NCBI RefSeq assembly: GCF_900115125.1
Contig: NZ_FOVJ01000003.1
Span: 1-64,000 of the forward strand
DNA: 64,000 nucleotides
Origin: Nitrosospira briensis
GTDB lineage: Bacteria > Pseudomonadota > Gammaproteobacteria > Burkholderiales > Nitrosomonadaceae
Direction: 5' to 3'
Shown: positions 8,778 to 16,610 of the stretch, in pieces
Layout: each line of letters opens with the position of its first letter
Numbering within the stretch: the stretch's first letter is position 1
The notes under the pieces: generated by a model
The model's input: the letters and a program-made list of their open reading frames with translations, nothing else
What the model was told of the DNA's origin: nothing
The model's database searches: none
Position numbers and translations under genes: made by a program

Positions 8778-9350
8778 TTAACCTCTGCTGGTCATGGCTG
8801 TACGCCAAATTTGAATTTCCTTGTTCGAATTTTTAAACGCTTTGGCATCATATGCTGCCACTAATATATGTCGAGAATAGGTCGTTGCTGATTCAATCTG
8901 GGTTGTATATCCCGTTACGCCGTACGTGGGCGTGTATGTTGTCGTTCCGGAGTAAGAGGCCATGTTTCCAAAGGTCATCGCCGTACCATAAGTGTTTGCA
9001 GAAGAAACGCCTGTCTGTCCCCATACGGGAAGCGCATAGCTATGTTGCTCAGTTCGTGGATCGCCAATTCCGTAAGAAACTACGATGGCAATATTCGCAT
9101 CTTCTGCATTGTCAGCTGGTATGAATCCCTGTTTCTTAAGGGCGTGCTTTAGGTAAAGTGAGTATTCTTGAAACTGCAAGTCGTCCAATGTTACGTTCTC
9201 GTTCCCAGGTAACAGGACGTAATTAAGTTTCTCTTTAGCTGTAGGTGATGCTTGGGAATCAACAGCTATATGGAAGGATCGTTGCTCCCCCACAGTGGCA
9301 CAGCCTGAGAGGAGTGCTATAGAAAATAACAAAACCCCGAGATGACGCAT
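8778..9350 (-). CDS. Lipoprotein, DUF4136-like
   Basis: A 190-residue lipoprotein: the signal sequence MRHLGVLLFSIALLSGC carries a lipobox (LSGC), so the protein should be lipidated at Cys17 and sit in the periplasm or outer membrane. The body (SFHIAVDS…NYVLLPGNENVTLDDLQFQEYSLYLKHALKKQGFIPADNAEDANIAIVVSYGIGDP…) has the pattern of DUF4136-type lipoproteins: a small beta-alpha domain followed by a Ser/Thr/Tyr-rich middle. The end (IQIWRTAMTSRG) falls where these proteins usually continue, so the 3' end may be truncated. Function unknown. Same strand as the other small exported-protein genes downstream. Confidence 0.75.
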   Translation of the reverse strand: MRHLGVLLFSIALLSGCATVGEQRSFHIAVDSQASPTAKEKLNYVLLPGNENVTLDDLQFQEYSLYLKHALKKQGFIPADNAEDANIAIVVSYGIGDPRTEQHSYALPVWGQTGVSSANTYGTAMTFGNMASYSGTTTYTPTYGVTGYTTQIESATTYSRHILVAAYDAKAFKNSNKEIQIWRTAMTSRG

Positions 9351-9505
9351 CAGTCCTCCTTTTTTCTTATCCTAGATTCTATTTTTCGCTTTTATAGCTG
9401 AGCGGACAATTGTACCTAGGTACACCTGCCGTTCAGTAAGGGGATTAAGCAGGAGTTAGGGCATCTGATATGCCAACCCAAACACCCTTTACATGCGTTA
9501 AAACG

Positions 9506-9691
9506 AAAAATAATTAGAGGAAAGCACATCAAACGGGGACAATCATGAAAGAGGTATTCCCGTGCTAATCGGGATGCTGATATGCAAGCCTTGAGATTCA
9601 TCGCCATAGCAATTTATGGCTTATGCTTTTCGCTCGCCCATGCGGAAACATTAACCGGCCAGGTCGTGAAGATTGCCGATGGCGACACATT
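9506..9691 (+). repeat. Partial duplicate of the thermonuclease gene 5' region
   Basis: This segment matches 4892-5079 almost base for base. It covers the upstream leader (GAAAGCACATCA…CGGGGACAATCATGAAAGAGGT), the start codon region, the signal peptide and the first beta-strands (GCCGATGGCGACACAT), then identity stops abruptly at 9691. One base is missing in the leader frame relative to the first copy. It is a truncated paralogous copy; the retained upstream leader suggests a DNA-level duplication rather than independent acquisition. Confidence 0.85.
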
Positions 9692-9759
9692 TCTAACTAA
9701 ACCAAAACGCCTCCATGAAGTCCGGGGCGATTCAAGGTGGGCTCAATGAGGAGAAATTA

Positions 9760-10308
9760 ATGCACCTTACACGGATAGGCGCGATTTTAGCAATTGTCAT
9801 GCTAACGGGGTTCACGGGATTTTGGGAGCCTAAATCTTTTGAAGAATGCCGTGATAGGGCCGCCAGGGATGCCAAAACAGATGCTGGAGTGAAGGCCTTG
9901 ATATTAGGTTGTCGTGAGCGATTTCCCAAGCAATCCCAATTGCAAACTGAGTGGCTGGAATTCTCCAAGGCACTGGTAGGTTATAAGTTTGATCCTAATG
10001 TGCGTATAACTAGAAAAACACCTAGGTACACTGAACTTTCGCGGGCTGAGTCTACGAAGGGCAACCTGTCCAGCAGGACCAACAACTCAAAGAGATCATG
10101 GGTTTTAACAGAGGAAGGATCGAGGCGCCTTGATGAAATAGCAGAAGATTTGGCATATCAAAGTGCGCCGAGCAAGGTTGAATCATTAAAATCTGTAGAG
10201 TTCATAAATTGGTTTGTGTCTCAACCAAGCCATATTAAATCACTGCTCGTCATCCCAATGCTTGAAGAAAATGAGCGCAAAATATTTGATGCTTACCATT
10301 GGAGGTAG
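9760..10308 (+). CDS. Hypothetical membrane-anchored or exported protein
   Basis: A 182-residue protein. Start 9760 is set by a good ribosome-binding site (GAGGAGA) and gives the N-terminus MHLTRIGAILAIVMLTGFTGFW, a signal anchor or signal peptide. A short Cys motif follows (FEECRDRAARDAKTDAGVKALILGCRERF, two Cys 22 residues apart) and then a charged region with no recognised domain. The first part looks like small periplasmic helical-hairpin proteins. It begins 68 bases after the truncated nuclease duplicate. No operon partner. Function unknown. Confidence 0.7.
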   Translation: MHLTRIGAILAIVMLTGFTGFWEPKSFEECRDRAARDAKTDAGVKALILGCRERFPKQSQLQTEWLEFSKALVGYKFDPNVRITRKTPRYTELSRAESTKGNLSSRTNNSKRSWVLTEEGSRRLDEIAEDLAYQSAPSKVESLKSVEFINWFVSQPSHIKSLLVIPMLEENERKIFDAYHWR

Positions 10309-10499
10309 ACGGTTTATATCGAGCCGCGGACAAAGATAGGCAAAGAAAAGTATCGAGACTAATACATTCAAATGTAGTAGTCGTCCCTGAAATACCTCAC
10401 GAAACGGAAAAAATTGACTGGGATCGAGCCAATCTGCAAGATGTATCGTGGGCTGGCGCGTGATGCGGTTCCATGCACACGGATCTCCACTTCAGGCAT

Positions 10500-10754
10500 T
10501 CAATACTCACGTCTTTCGTAATCTTGCAGATACTCGGCTTCACGGCGTTCCTCTCGTTCGTACTGTCGCTCATTTTCATACCTCTCTTGCTCCCTCCGCG
10601 TCCGTTCTTCATTTCTCTGTTTGAGGACTGCGCAATCAGTAGAGTCGGAATCACAAGCGTAGCGACCGCCCCCAACGTAAACAGCTTTTTCGCTTGCCGT
10701 GGAAATGATTGGCAGTAATAGTAACAGCGGCAAGAGGAGTTTTATGGTTTTCAT
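10500..10754 (-). CDS. Small exported Arg/Glu-rich protein
   Basis: An 84-residue protein. The start at 10754 (MKTIKLLLPLLLLLPIISTASEKA) gives a textbook signal peptide. The mature part has two Cys (YACDSDSTDCAVLKQ) and then a long, highly charged helix (RNEERTRREQERYENERQYEREERREAEY). Small periplasmic proteins of this shape are common and uncharacterised. Lone minus-strand gene; nothing else is visible in 10309-10499. Confidence 0.65.
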   Translation of the reverse strand: MKTIKLLLPLLLLLPIISTASEKAVYVGGGRYACDSDSTDCAVLKQRNEERTRREQERYENERQYEREERREAEYLQDYERREY

Positions 10755-10868
10755 CGTTCTCACTTGTTTGAGTAACTGTAATCGCTGAACCAGCATCTTT
10801 ATGGATGCCGGACCAGCGTGGCTGCTTCACCCACGAATCAACCAATGATTTGCATATCTGCGAAAACC

Positions 10869-11462
10869 TCAGCTGATGGGAGTTTTAGTTCTTGCTCCAG
10901 TTTTTCCTGTCATCGCTCGGTTCCAGCTTGCAAGCTCTGCACTGCTGCGATTGCATAGCCATCTCTCGATACTGGCGACAAGACTTTCCTCATCGTCCCG
11001 CAGCACACAGAGTGCCGAGAGTGGCTCACCAAGCTGTTCCAGGACGCGACTTAATTTGTCTGCGGTGATAACCCGCACCTCGTAGGAGATGCCAGGAGCA
11101 GCATCGCTTTCCGCTTGGATATGTTTCCAGCATTGACTATGGAACAACTGGTTCACTGGCAGCTTTTCAAGTGTTTCCGCATCGAATGCTGGGGATGTTC
11201 TCCAGCGATGCTTTAGCCCATTGCGTGAAATGCCGATATACGTGATACGCGAATCGTTAGCTTGGACGAGGTAGAGGCATGGCTGCTTGTCCCGCCAGGC
11301 AAGCTCGTTGATGATTTCATATTGCCCTTGTAACCAGGGACCGATGCGGCTTCCCTTTGCTACATCTCGCTTCCATCTTTTTCCGCCTACACTATGAATC
11401 TTGATAACAAGCGTTGCCGCGCTGCAAATTACTGATGCGTATTTGTTTGCGATGTTGTCCAT
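10869..11462 (-). CDS. GIY-YIG-like nuclease-fold protein
   Basis: A 197-residue protein whose centre reads CLYLVQANDSRITYIGISRNGLKHRWR. This is a degenerate GIY-YIG core (LYLV for GIY, YIG intact, followed by the usual R at R-GLK-RWR). GIY-YIG domains cut DNA or RNA in homing, repair and restriction. The remaining catalytic Glu could be in SLVASIERWL, but I cannot confirm it. It is the last gene of a minus-strand operon with the small protein (11507-11776) and the HTH protein (11791-12744), all driven by the promoter at 12778-12806. A defence or mobile-element role is only a guess. Confidence 0.68.
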   Translation of the reverse strand: MDNIANKYASVICSAATLVIKIHSVGGKRWKRDVAKGSRIGPWLQGQYEIINELAWRDKQPCLYLVQANDSRITYIGISRNGLKHRWRTSPAFDAETLEKLPVNQLFHSQCWKHIQAESDAAPGISYEVRVITADKLSRVLEQLGEPLSALCVLRDDEESLVASIERWLCNRSSAELASWNRAMTGKTGARTKTPIS

Positions 11463-11506
11463 TGCTTTTTTTATTCTCCAATTAAAGTAAAAAGGTTTTG
11501 TAACGC

Positions 11507-11776
11507 TCAGTGTTTTATTCTCTCGGTTCGATGGCCGGCAGTAATGACCCTTCCTTCAGGGCACACTACGACATAGCAGTTCAAATGCTCTATTAATAGA
11601 CTGGATAACTTGCCTGCATATGCATCCAGTCGACGCTTTGAGCGTTTATCAAAATAATGTTTGCTGGTGCCGTCGCCTGCTTTCTCACAGGCGCCATAGC
11701 CAATCAAAAGCTCGATGATCATTGGCGGAATGCTGCGTTGCTGCTGGCGAATTCTTGCATGTCTGGTAAGTTCCAT
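11507..11776 (-). CDS. Small DUF4258-like protein
   Basis: An 89-residue protein (MELTRHARIRQQQRSIPPMIIELLIGYGACEKAGDGTSKHYFDKRSKRRLDAYAG…NCYVVVCPEGRVITAGHRT). The TRHA-IR—QR opening with a central G and a VI--GHR end resembles the DUF4258 fold, a small RNase-like/BECR-type domain often found beside toxin-antitoxin or defence genes. It lies 14 bases downstream of the HTH gene and 44 bases upstream of the GIY-YIG-like gene. The family call is tentative. Confidence 0.68.
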   Translation of the reverse strand: MELTRHARIRQQQRSIPPMIIELLIGYGACEKAGDGTSKHYFDKRSKRRLDAYAGKLSSLLIEHLNCYVVVCPEGRVITAGHRTERIKH

Positions 11777-11790
11777 GTTTTCCCCCTTTA

Positions 11791-12744
11791 TTAACTTTGA
11801 ATGTGCTTGTTCATTTGTTCTTCGACTTGATCTCTTTCCAGCTTCTGATGTAAAGCCAATCCTGCGAATACAAAAGCCTTGGTGTGGAGTTCGTAAAGCC
11901 GTGCCAACCTGACAAACAAAATTTGGTCGAAAAAGAAGTGGCCTTGCTCCAATCCTGCTAGTTTCTCTTCGGTCAAATCGCTAGGAGAAATAGCGTTCAC
12001 CGCGTCAGTCAAAGCAAGGCCTTTCTTCTCCCGTTGCACGTTGAGATAAGAACCAAAATCCTGTTCCGAGATAAATCCTATCTTCGTCAGATCGCGCTCG
12101 GCGGCGGGATCAATAATGACCGTAGGCTTGAATCCTCTGCGCTGCTGAAGCCATGCCTTGGCGTCTCCTACGTTCACATAAGTACGGGATCCGTGATTGA
12201 ACGTTTTGAGATGATTCTTGTGTTTCGGATTAGCGGCATTACGAACGCTTTTTTCATCCATGTTGGCAAGCAAAGCTATTTCGCTGAGGGTCAGAACAGC
12301 GCCAAGTTGCGACCATTCCTCTGACTCATTCACAGCCAATCCATATCTTTTTTCGAGTGCCCACCGGGCGGTCGCCATCATGATTACGTGCTGTGACAGG
12401 GTTATTGAATACCCGAGGGAGCTTTCCTCTATAAGTCGAAAATGACTTATGGATTCCACAAAGAATTCCGCCTCTTCGAAGTCCATCCAGTCAAGGTCGA
12501 TTTTCCGGCGACCATTAATGCCGTACTCATACAGCTCATCCAGCATGGCTGTGAGGTAATACTTATTTATATCTACATCCTCAGGCTTCAAGTCCTCAAT
12601 TTGATCCGTGGGATAATTCTTCGAATCAAGGCCCAGCAGTCCCCATCCCGCCCCTAAAAAGTAAACCCTATCCAAGCAGTCTGCGAAAGCGCACATATAT
12701 TCTCTAATTTCAGCGTAAAGCTCATCTTTTGTAAAATGTTTCAT
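11791..12744 (-). CDS. HTH-containing protein of unknown function, first gene of operon
   Basis: A 317-residue cytoplasmic protein. The N-terminal ~140 residues are acidic and helical with no known domain. A helix-turn-helix region with a wing follows at about residues 170-230 (LTLSEIALLANMDEKSVRNAANPK…SRTYVNVGDAKAWLQQRRGFKP), laid out like excisionase/MerR-type DNA-reading heads. A second Xre-like helical segment then comes at about 245-300 (FGSYLNVQREKKGLALTDAVNAI). Two DNA-binding regions and a dyad around its own promoter suggest autoregulation. It heads the operon with the DUF4258-like and GIY-YIG-like genes. No homologue recognised. Confidence 0.8.
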   Translation of the reverse strand: MKHFTKDELYAEIREYMCAFADCLDRVYFLGAGWGLLGLDSKNYPTDQIEDLKPEDVDINKYYLTAMLDELYEYGINGRRKIDLDWMDFEEAEFFVESISHFRLIEESSLGYSITLSQHVIMMATARWALEKRYGLAVNESEEWSQLGAVLTLSEIALLANMDEKSVRNAANPKHKNHLKTFNHGSRTYVNVGDAKAWLQQRRGFKPTVIIDPAAERDLTKIGFISEQDFGSYLNVQREKKGLALTDAVNAISPSDLTEEKLAGLEQGHFFFDQILFVRLARLYELHTKAFVFAGLALHQKLERDQVEEQMNKHIQS

Positions 12745-12748
12745 GATA

Positions 12749-12835
12749 TTTATTCTATCCTTAATGGAATAAGTGCGATCTTAGGAGATAGAGATGCCTA
12801 TGTCAATACTTTTATGATGAGACGGATAGAATAAA
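12749..12835. repeat. 12-bp inverted repeat flanking the operon promoter
   Basis: TTTATTCTATCC at 12749-12760 and its exact complement GGATAGAATAAA at 12824-12835 are 63 bases apart, one arm on each side of the promoter. The arrangement fits a looping operator pair for the HTH protein encoded just downstream. This is inferred from position only. Confidence 0.6.
12778..12806 (-). promoter_or_regulatory. Sigma-70 promoter of the HTH/GIY-YIG operon
   Basis: On the minus strand there is TTGACA (12806-12801), a 17-base spacer and TAAGAT (12783-12778), close to consensus. Transcription would start near 12771, leaving about 27 bases before the ATG at 12744. One arm of the 12-bp inverted repeat lies in this leader and the other upstream of the -35. 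Confidence 0.75.
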
Positions 12836-12980
12836 CAGAATATTAATTAAATATAGAGGAAAAGGGAGGGTTTTACGACTTTGACTTGTTGATGTGAGGT
12901 GAACGGGAAAATGGATTTAGGATTACTTGAAGGGAGTCGAACATTATGCAAAGAATGGGCGTCGTTCAACGGATGTTTTT

Positions 12981-13008
12981 ACAGTTGATAACATATTTTA
13001 TCGAGGGT
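12981..13008 (+). other. dif-like site 1 (direct-repeat copy A)
   Basis: Left arm ACAGTTGATAA (12981-12991), centre CATATT (12992-12997), right arm TTATCGAGGGT (12998-13008). This is the 11-6-11 layout of Xer/dif sites, with the inner ATAA and TTAT that E. coli dif also has. The left arm, centre and flanking T-run (12977-12999, 23 bases) recur exactly at 18642-18664. Not tested as a recombination site. Confidence 0.5.
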
Positions 13009-13053
13009 AAATCACCAAAGAATTTGCCCGCTCCCCAGCCCCCGCAAGTGGGG

Positions 13054-13187
13054 GAAACATTTGCAGGTAAGGTCGTCGGCATAGCCGAGGGTGATACCTG
13101 ACAGTTCTTACCCATCAAAGCAGCAGCACAAGATTCGTTTGGCTGACATTCGATGCGCCGGAGAAGAGCCAGCTATTTAAACCGTAA
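13054..13187 (+). pseudogene. Thermonuclease (SNase) gene fragment
   Basis: Reading across two frames gives ETFAGKVVGIAEGDT then a stop, and then VLTHQSSSTRFVWLTFDAPEKSQLF. These line up with the start of the SNase domain at 5030-5160 (ETLTGQVVRIADGDT… and IDAPERKQAFG). At least one indel and a stop break it, and about two-thirds of the domain is missing. It is the third and most diverged nuclease copy in this zone, starting about 45 bases after dif-like site 1. Confidence 0.6.
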
Positions 13188-13315
13188 GGACAGCGCCGGA
13201 GCGTGTAAAGGGATAGGCGCTGCTGCCTGATGGGCTATACTTCTGGCGGGTGCGCACACGTCGTGTGTAGCAGGTACAGCGTTGGTCGGGCCGCCACGCG
13301 GCTACCGTTCGCCCA

Positions 13316-13929
13316 ATGAATACTCCATTCTTCGCATCGTCCCGTGCTTTATCCCACACCTTCAAGCGATTTTTTGCTTCCAAAAAAGCGGGCGGGATTG
13401 TCCTTATCGTCTGCACCTTGCTTTCGCTACTATTGGCGAACTCACCTGTAGGCGAAACCTACCTTTCGTTCTGGCACCACGAAATAGTCGGCATGAGTGT
13501 TGAGCATTGGATCAATGATGGCCTGATGGCGATTTTCTTTTTGATGATCGGCTTGGAATTTGAACGCGAACTGTACAACGGAGAACTGTCCGACTTTCGC
13601 AGTGCCCTGCTGCCGATTGTTGCGGCTGTGGCGGCATCTGCATCCCCGCACTGCTGCACTTTAGCCTCAACGCCGGCACGCCCACGCCAGGTGGCATGGG
13701 GATTCCAATGGCCACCGATATTGCGTTCGCGATTTTCATCACCAATCTGGCGTTTCCGGGGCAGGCCGATACTATTACAGCCTCGAAAATCGCAATCCTT
13801 CTGGCGTCTCTTACAGCCGGCATATTCGGCTTCCTGTGGCTGAAATCTTTTGGGCAACCGCTGTCCACGGACACCGATCCAGACACCATGGACCACCCAA
13901 CGGAAGACAAGACAGGGACCATGCCTTGA
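13316..13929 (+). pseudogene. nhaA: Na+/H+ antiporter NhaA, internally deleted and frameshifted
   Basis: The N-terminus (FKRFFASKKAGGIVLIVCTLLSLLLANSP…HWINDGLMAIFFLMIGLEFERELYNGELSDFRSALLPIVAAV) is normal NhaA. Loss of one G near 13634-13640 then shifts the frame. The third segment (GIPMATDIAFA) is joined directly to the final helix and C-terminus (IFITNLAFPGQADTITASKIAILLASLTAGIFGFLWLK). In intact NhaA about 200 residues lie between these, including the ion-binding Asp pair of helix V, so this product cannot transport. The junction lies near 13730. The original protein exchanges Na+ for H+ across the inner membrane. Confidence 0.88.
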
Positions 13930-13945
13930 ACAGAAGGAGATACCA

Positions 13946-14119
13946 GTGATTAGAGCAGTGTGGCTTTTGCCAGTTATATTTGTGTTGGCCTGCGAGCGGG
14001 ACGTGCCGCAGGTTGACGATCCAAACAAAATCGTCGTCAAGGGCGAAGAGATGAGCCAAACTGATTCTTCTCATTTTTTGCAACAGAGCCCTGAAATAGC
14101 TTTAGAAGTTAACCCATAG
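13946..14119 (+). CDS. Small lipoprotein
   Basis: A GTG start at 13946 is preceded by an excellent ribosome-binding site (AGAAGGAGA). The 57-residue product starts with a lipoprotein signal (RAVWLLPVIFVLAC) with the lipobox VLAC, leaving a 40-residue acidic mature peptide (ERDVPQVDDPNKIVVKGEEM…). It begins 17 bases after the nhaA remnant. Short lipoproteins like this are often entry-exclusion or envelope-accessory proteins, but nothing specific is indicated. Confidence 0.62.
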   Translation: MIRAVWLLPVIFVLACERDVPQVDDPNKIVVKGEEMSQTDSSHFLQQSPEIALEVNP

Positions 14120-14393
14120 GCAATAAGGATGGGACACTCTCCTCCTTCCCGTAACTCTTCTGTAGATAGAATCCAATGCGTACTCCGGTCGGGCTCATGA
14201 TTCCGGAAAGGAATTTATTTTGGACTGATCGAACCTCTTGCCTTGACAATTCATATTCATGATCTAACTTGAGATGAAGGAGATTTCCTGACAGGCAGCT
14301 TTTACGGGAATGGCTTCATATAAAAACTCTATTGATTCATTGATTCCCCATTGTAAAAACCTTATACATCTCGCGATGATCGGAGGAGATCCC

Positions 14394-14960
14394 ATGAGTC
14401 AATCACCATTCGAGTCTGCGTCCCCTCAAACCAAGCGGAGGGTGAAAGCGATGGAGGATGCCATCCGCGCCTGTAATGATGCGCTCGCCGACCTCGATTC
14501 GGCGGCAACTGCGGCGGGTCTATCAGCACGATTAATGTTGCCCGAGCTGGCGTCCACCTTCGACGGACCTTCGGGTTTAGTTGTGCACATCCCCGTGCAC
14601 ATCACTAAACGGGAGGGCGGCAGAGTTTCGCTATTCAAGCTTGCACCCGGCGAGACCGCCACGGTGGGAGTTTACGTCATCGGCGGCCGCGCCTACGATA
14701 GGAAGGTGATGCGTGTAAGCGGCACGGGCCCGCTCGCCAAGGGCGACCGCCTCGCCGAGCAAATCGTGGATGCCGAAGCCGCCGTCGTGCAGTCGCTCGT
14801 GTACGAGGTGAAGAGCATCAATATCGAGGACGGCTCGGCCATCTTTTCAAACGTCCAAGATGACGAAATCGGCGACTTCGTGATCAACCAGGCAGGCATG
14901 TGCTGGTTCTGCAACGCAGGCAGCGGATGGTGGTGTGGTTTACCTTGCCTGAATTTTTGA
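14394..14960 (+). CDS. Unrecognised protein with Cys/Trp-rich C-terminal tail
   Basis: A 188-residue protein. Start 14394 follows a GGAGGA ribosome-binding site; the frame is open from 14310. It has a helical N-terminus (SPQTKRRVKAMEDAIRACNDALADL), a central beta-rich region (GLVVHIPVHITKREGGRVSLFKLAPGETATVGVYVIGG) and then a short tail CWFCNAGSGWWCGLPC followed by LNF. Four Cys and three Trp in 19 residues after an otherwise ordinary soluble domain recall leader-plus-core precursors of ribosomal peptides, or a metal site. It is the first of a same-strand run to 18142 (Cys-rich protein, glycine-zipper protein, small protein, metalloprotease). No homologue recognised. Confidence 0.78.
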   Translation: MSQSPFESASPQTKRRVKAMEDAIRACNDALADLDSAATAAGLSARLMLPELASTFDGPSGLVVHIPVHITKREGGRVSLFKLAPGETATVGVYVIGGRAYDRKVMRVSGTGPLAKGDRLAEQIVDAEAAVVQSLVYEVKSINIEDGSAIFSNVQDDEIGDFVINQAGMCWFCNAGSGWWCGLPCLNF

Positions 14961-15081
14961 CAGCGAGCAGTTGCGTGGGTGCTTGTGCGTAAACTAGATG
15001 AGGTGCAAATGCTCTAGCCAGGGATAATGCTACCGCTGGCGACGAGTACTCTGAAGACATCACACGGAGATCAAGATCAAG

Positions 15082-15570
15082 ATGCGGAATTACAGGAACT
15101 CTGGGCAGGGTACTTTTACTTCGACCGTCAAAACTACCGCTGATCACGGAGATATTCAGCAAGAAGTAGACGTTACACAGGGCTTACGCAAGAGAATACT
15201 TTGCCCCAGTGCATCGGCAGAGGTGAAGTCGGTTCTTTTAGGTGTCGTTCAACCTAACGGTTCTGTCGGTTTTATCAAGGATAGAATTGAGGTAACACGC
15301 GAATTCTTGGATATTGCTACCAGAGGTGGCGGGCTACCTGAAACCCGGTTCCGCTTTAGCTCGCCGTGCCTTGGAAGCGCGTGCAAGCAGTGGGCTAATG
15401 GCGGGTGCAGCTTGCCCGAGCGGCTTGCGGACTTGATTTCTAGGTCAGATGCAACTGATGCGCCACTACCCGAATGTTCGATCCGAGATCAATGTCGCTG
15501 GTTTGATCAACGAGGGTCGGACGCATGCCGTATCTGCCCTAAGGTCATTACGCGCGACAACTCGCAGTAG
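15082..15570 (+). CDS. Cys-rich putative metal-binding protein
   Basis: A 162-residue protein with seven Cys packed in the second half: CLGSACKQWANGGCSLPERLADLI and CSIRDQCRWFDQRGSDACRICPKVIT. The spacing C-x4-C-x7-C … C-x5-C-x9-C-x2-C suggests a zinc or iron-sulfur site. I recall a similar CRWF-…-C--CP-V-T ending in other uncharacterised bacterial proteins but cannot name a family. It lies 121 bases after the Cys/Trp-tail gene and 50 bases before the glycine-zipper gene, so it could be a maturation or carrier partner. No signal peptide. Confidence 0.75.
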   Translation: MRNYRNSGQGTFTSTVKTTADHGDIQQEVDVTQGLRKRILCPSASAEVKSVLLGVVQPNGSVGFIKDRIEVTREFLDIATRGGGLPETRFRFSSPCLGSACKQWANGGCSLPERLADLISRSDATDAPLPECSIRDQCRWFDQRGSDACRICPKVITRDNSQ

Positions 15571-15620
15571 TACGATAGATAGAAGAATTCTTTCTTAATA
15601 TTAGCACGGAGGATATAAAC

Positions 15621-16526
15621 ATGGCTGATGAAAGCAAGTCAGGTAGTCGTTTCATGGTGGATTTGGGGGACATCAAGCTGTCACGCCTTGTAGAGAAGCA
15701 AGTGGAAGCGGATATCAAGGCAGTGGTTTTGCGCGCCCTGGCGGAGAGCGACTTCATCGGTAACCGACGTGGCCAGCGAGACCCCGACTCGATCCCCATC
15801 TGGGAGAAGTTTCCGGGAGGGACGCTCGGTTTATGGATTGGGGACCAGCTGCCGATTGGTTTCCCTGGAGGTTTCCCTGGGGACACTGGTCCCTTGACTG
15901 TCAGGGATCACACTCTCATCGTGAATACTGTCATGGAGCACCCGATGCAGGTGCTGCGGAATTTGCCGGAAAAGCATAAGACGAGGGGTGGCCGTCCTTC
16001 AGGCAGGGAGGTGCTCCAGGCGGCATTGCAAGTCGAGCAGATCGACGATTTCGTAAAGGGCCGGATGCGAGCGGTGCTCGATCTCTTACCGAAGATTGAA
16101 GAAGGCCAGGCAAATCTGCCCGAGTCCGTAAAGCGAGCTGCGGAGGATTTGCGGCAGCAATTGACCAACAAATCCGTTGACGAGCAGCGCAGAGTGCTTC
16201 GCGACCCGGACCTCAGGAGCAGGCACCGTGACGATGGGTTTGCCGAGGGTATGGAGGTTGCAGCCCGGATCCTGGATGATGGACGAGACTCCATCTATTC
16301 ACCTGACCATAGCTTCTACAAGCTGCTGCAGCAAGGGGCACCACGGGCGGCCGCTAGGGATTCGTTGGAAGATACGGCGAATGCAGACACGGTTGGCGCA
16401 GCCGTAGGAGGAGGTGTTGGACTTGTCGTTGGCGGAGTCGGCGCGGGGCCTGGCGCCGTTGCAGGCGGGGCTGGAGCATCACTTGGATTTGTACTTGGTA
16501 CCGCCATTGGCTGGCTTTTCGATTAG
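15621..16526 (+). CDS. Protein with C-terminal glycine-zipper membrane segment
   Basis: A 301-residue protein with a GGAGGA ribosome-binding site before ATG 15621. The first ~250 residues are soluble and mostly helical, with a proline/glycine-rich insert (FPGGTLGLWIGDQLPIGFPG). The last ~45 residues form a long glycine zipper (VGAAVGGGVGLVVGGVG… and ASLGFVLGTAIGWLF), a pattern seen in class II bacteriocins, pore-formers and oligomeric membrane proteins. No signal peptide, so insertion would need another route. It sits between the Cys-rich protein and a small protein gene on the same strand. A membrane-active role is inference. Confidence 0.78.
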   Translation: MADESKSGSRFMVDLGDIKLSRLVEKQVEADIKAVVLRALAESDFIGNRRGQRDPDSIPIWEKFPGGTLGLWIGDQLPIGFPGGFPGDTGPLTVRDHTLIVNTVMEHPMQVLRNLPEKHKTRGGRPSGREVLQAALQVEQIDDFVKGRMRAVLDLLPKIEEGQANLPESVKRAAEDLRQQLTNKSVDEQRRVLRDPDLRSRHRDDGFAEGMEVAARILDDGRDSIYSPDHSFYKLLQQGAPRAAARDSLEDTANADTVGAAVGGGVGLVVGGVGAGPGAVAGGAGASLGFVLGTAIGWLFD

Positions 16527-16610
16527 GTGGGCATGGGAAGCGTTGCCCTCCAGTAGCTCATCAATGTGAAAGCGGCTGTTAGGCTAGCGTACTGAAGGAA
16601 CCCAAGCACG

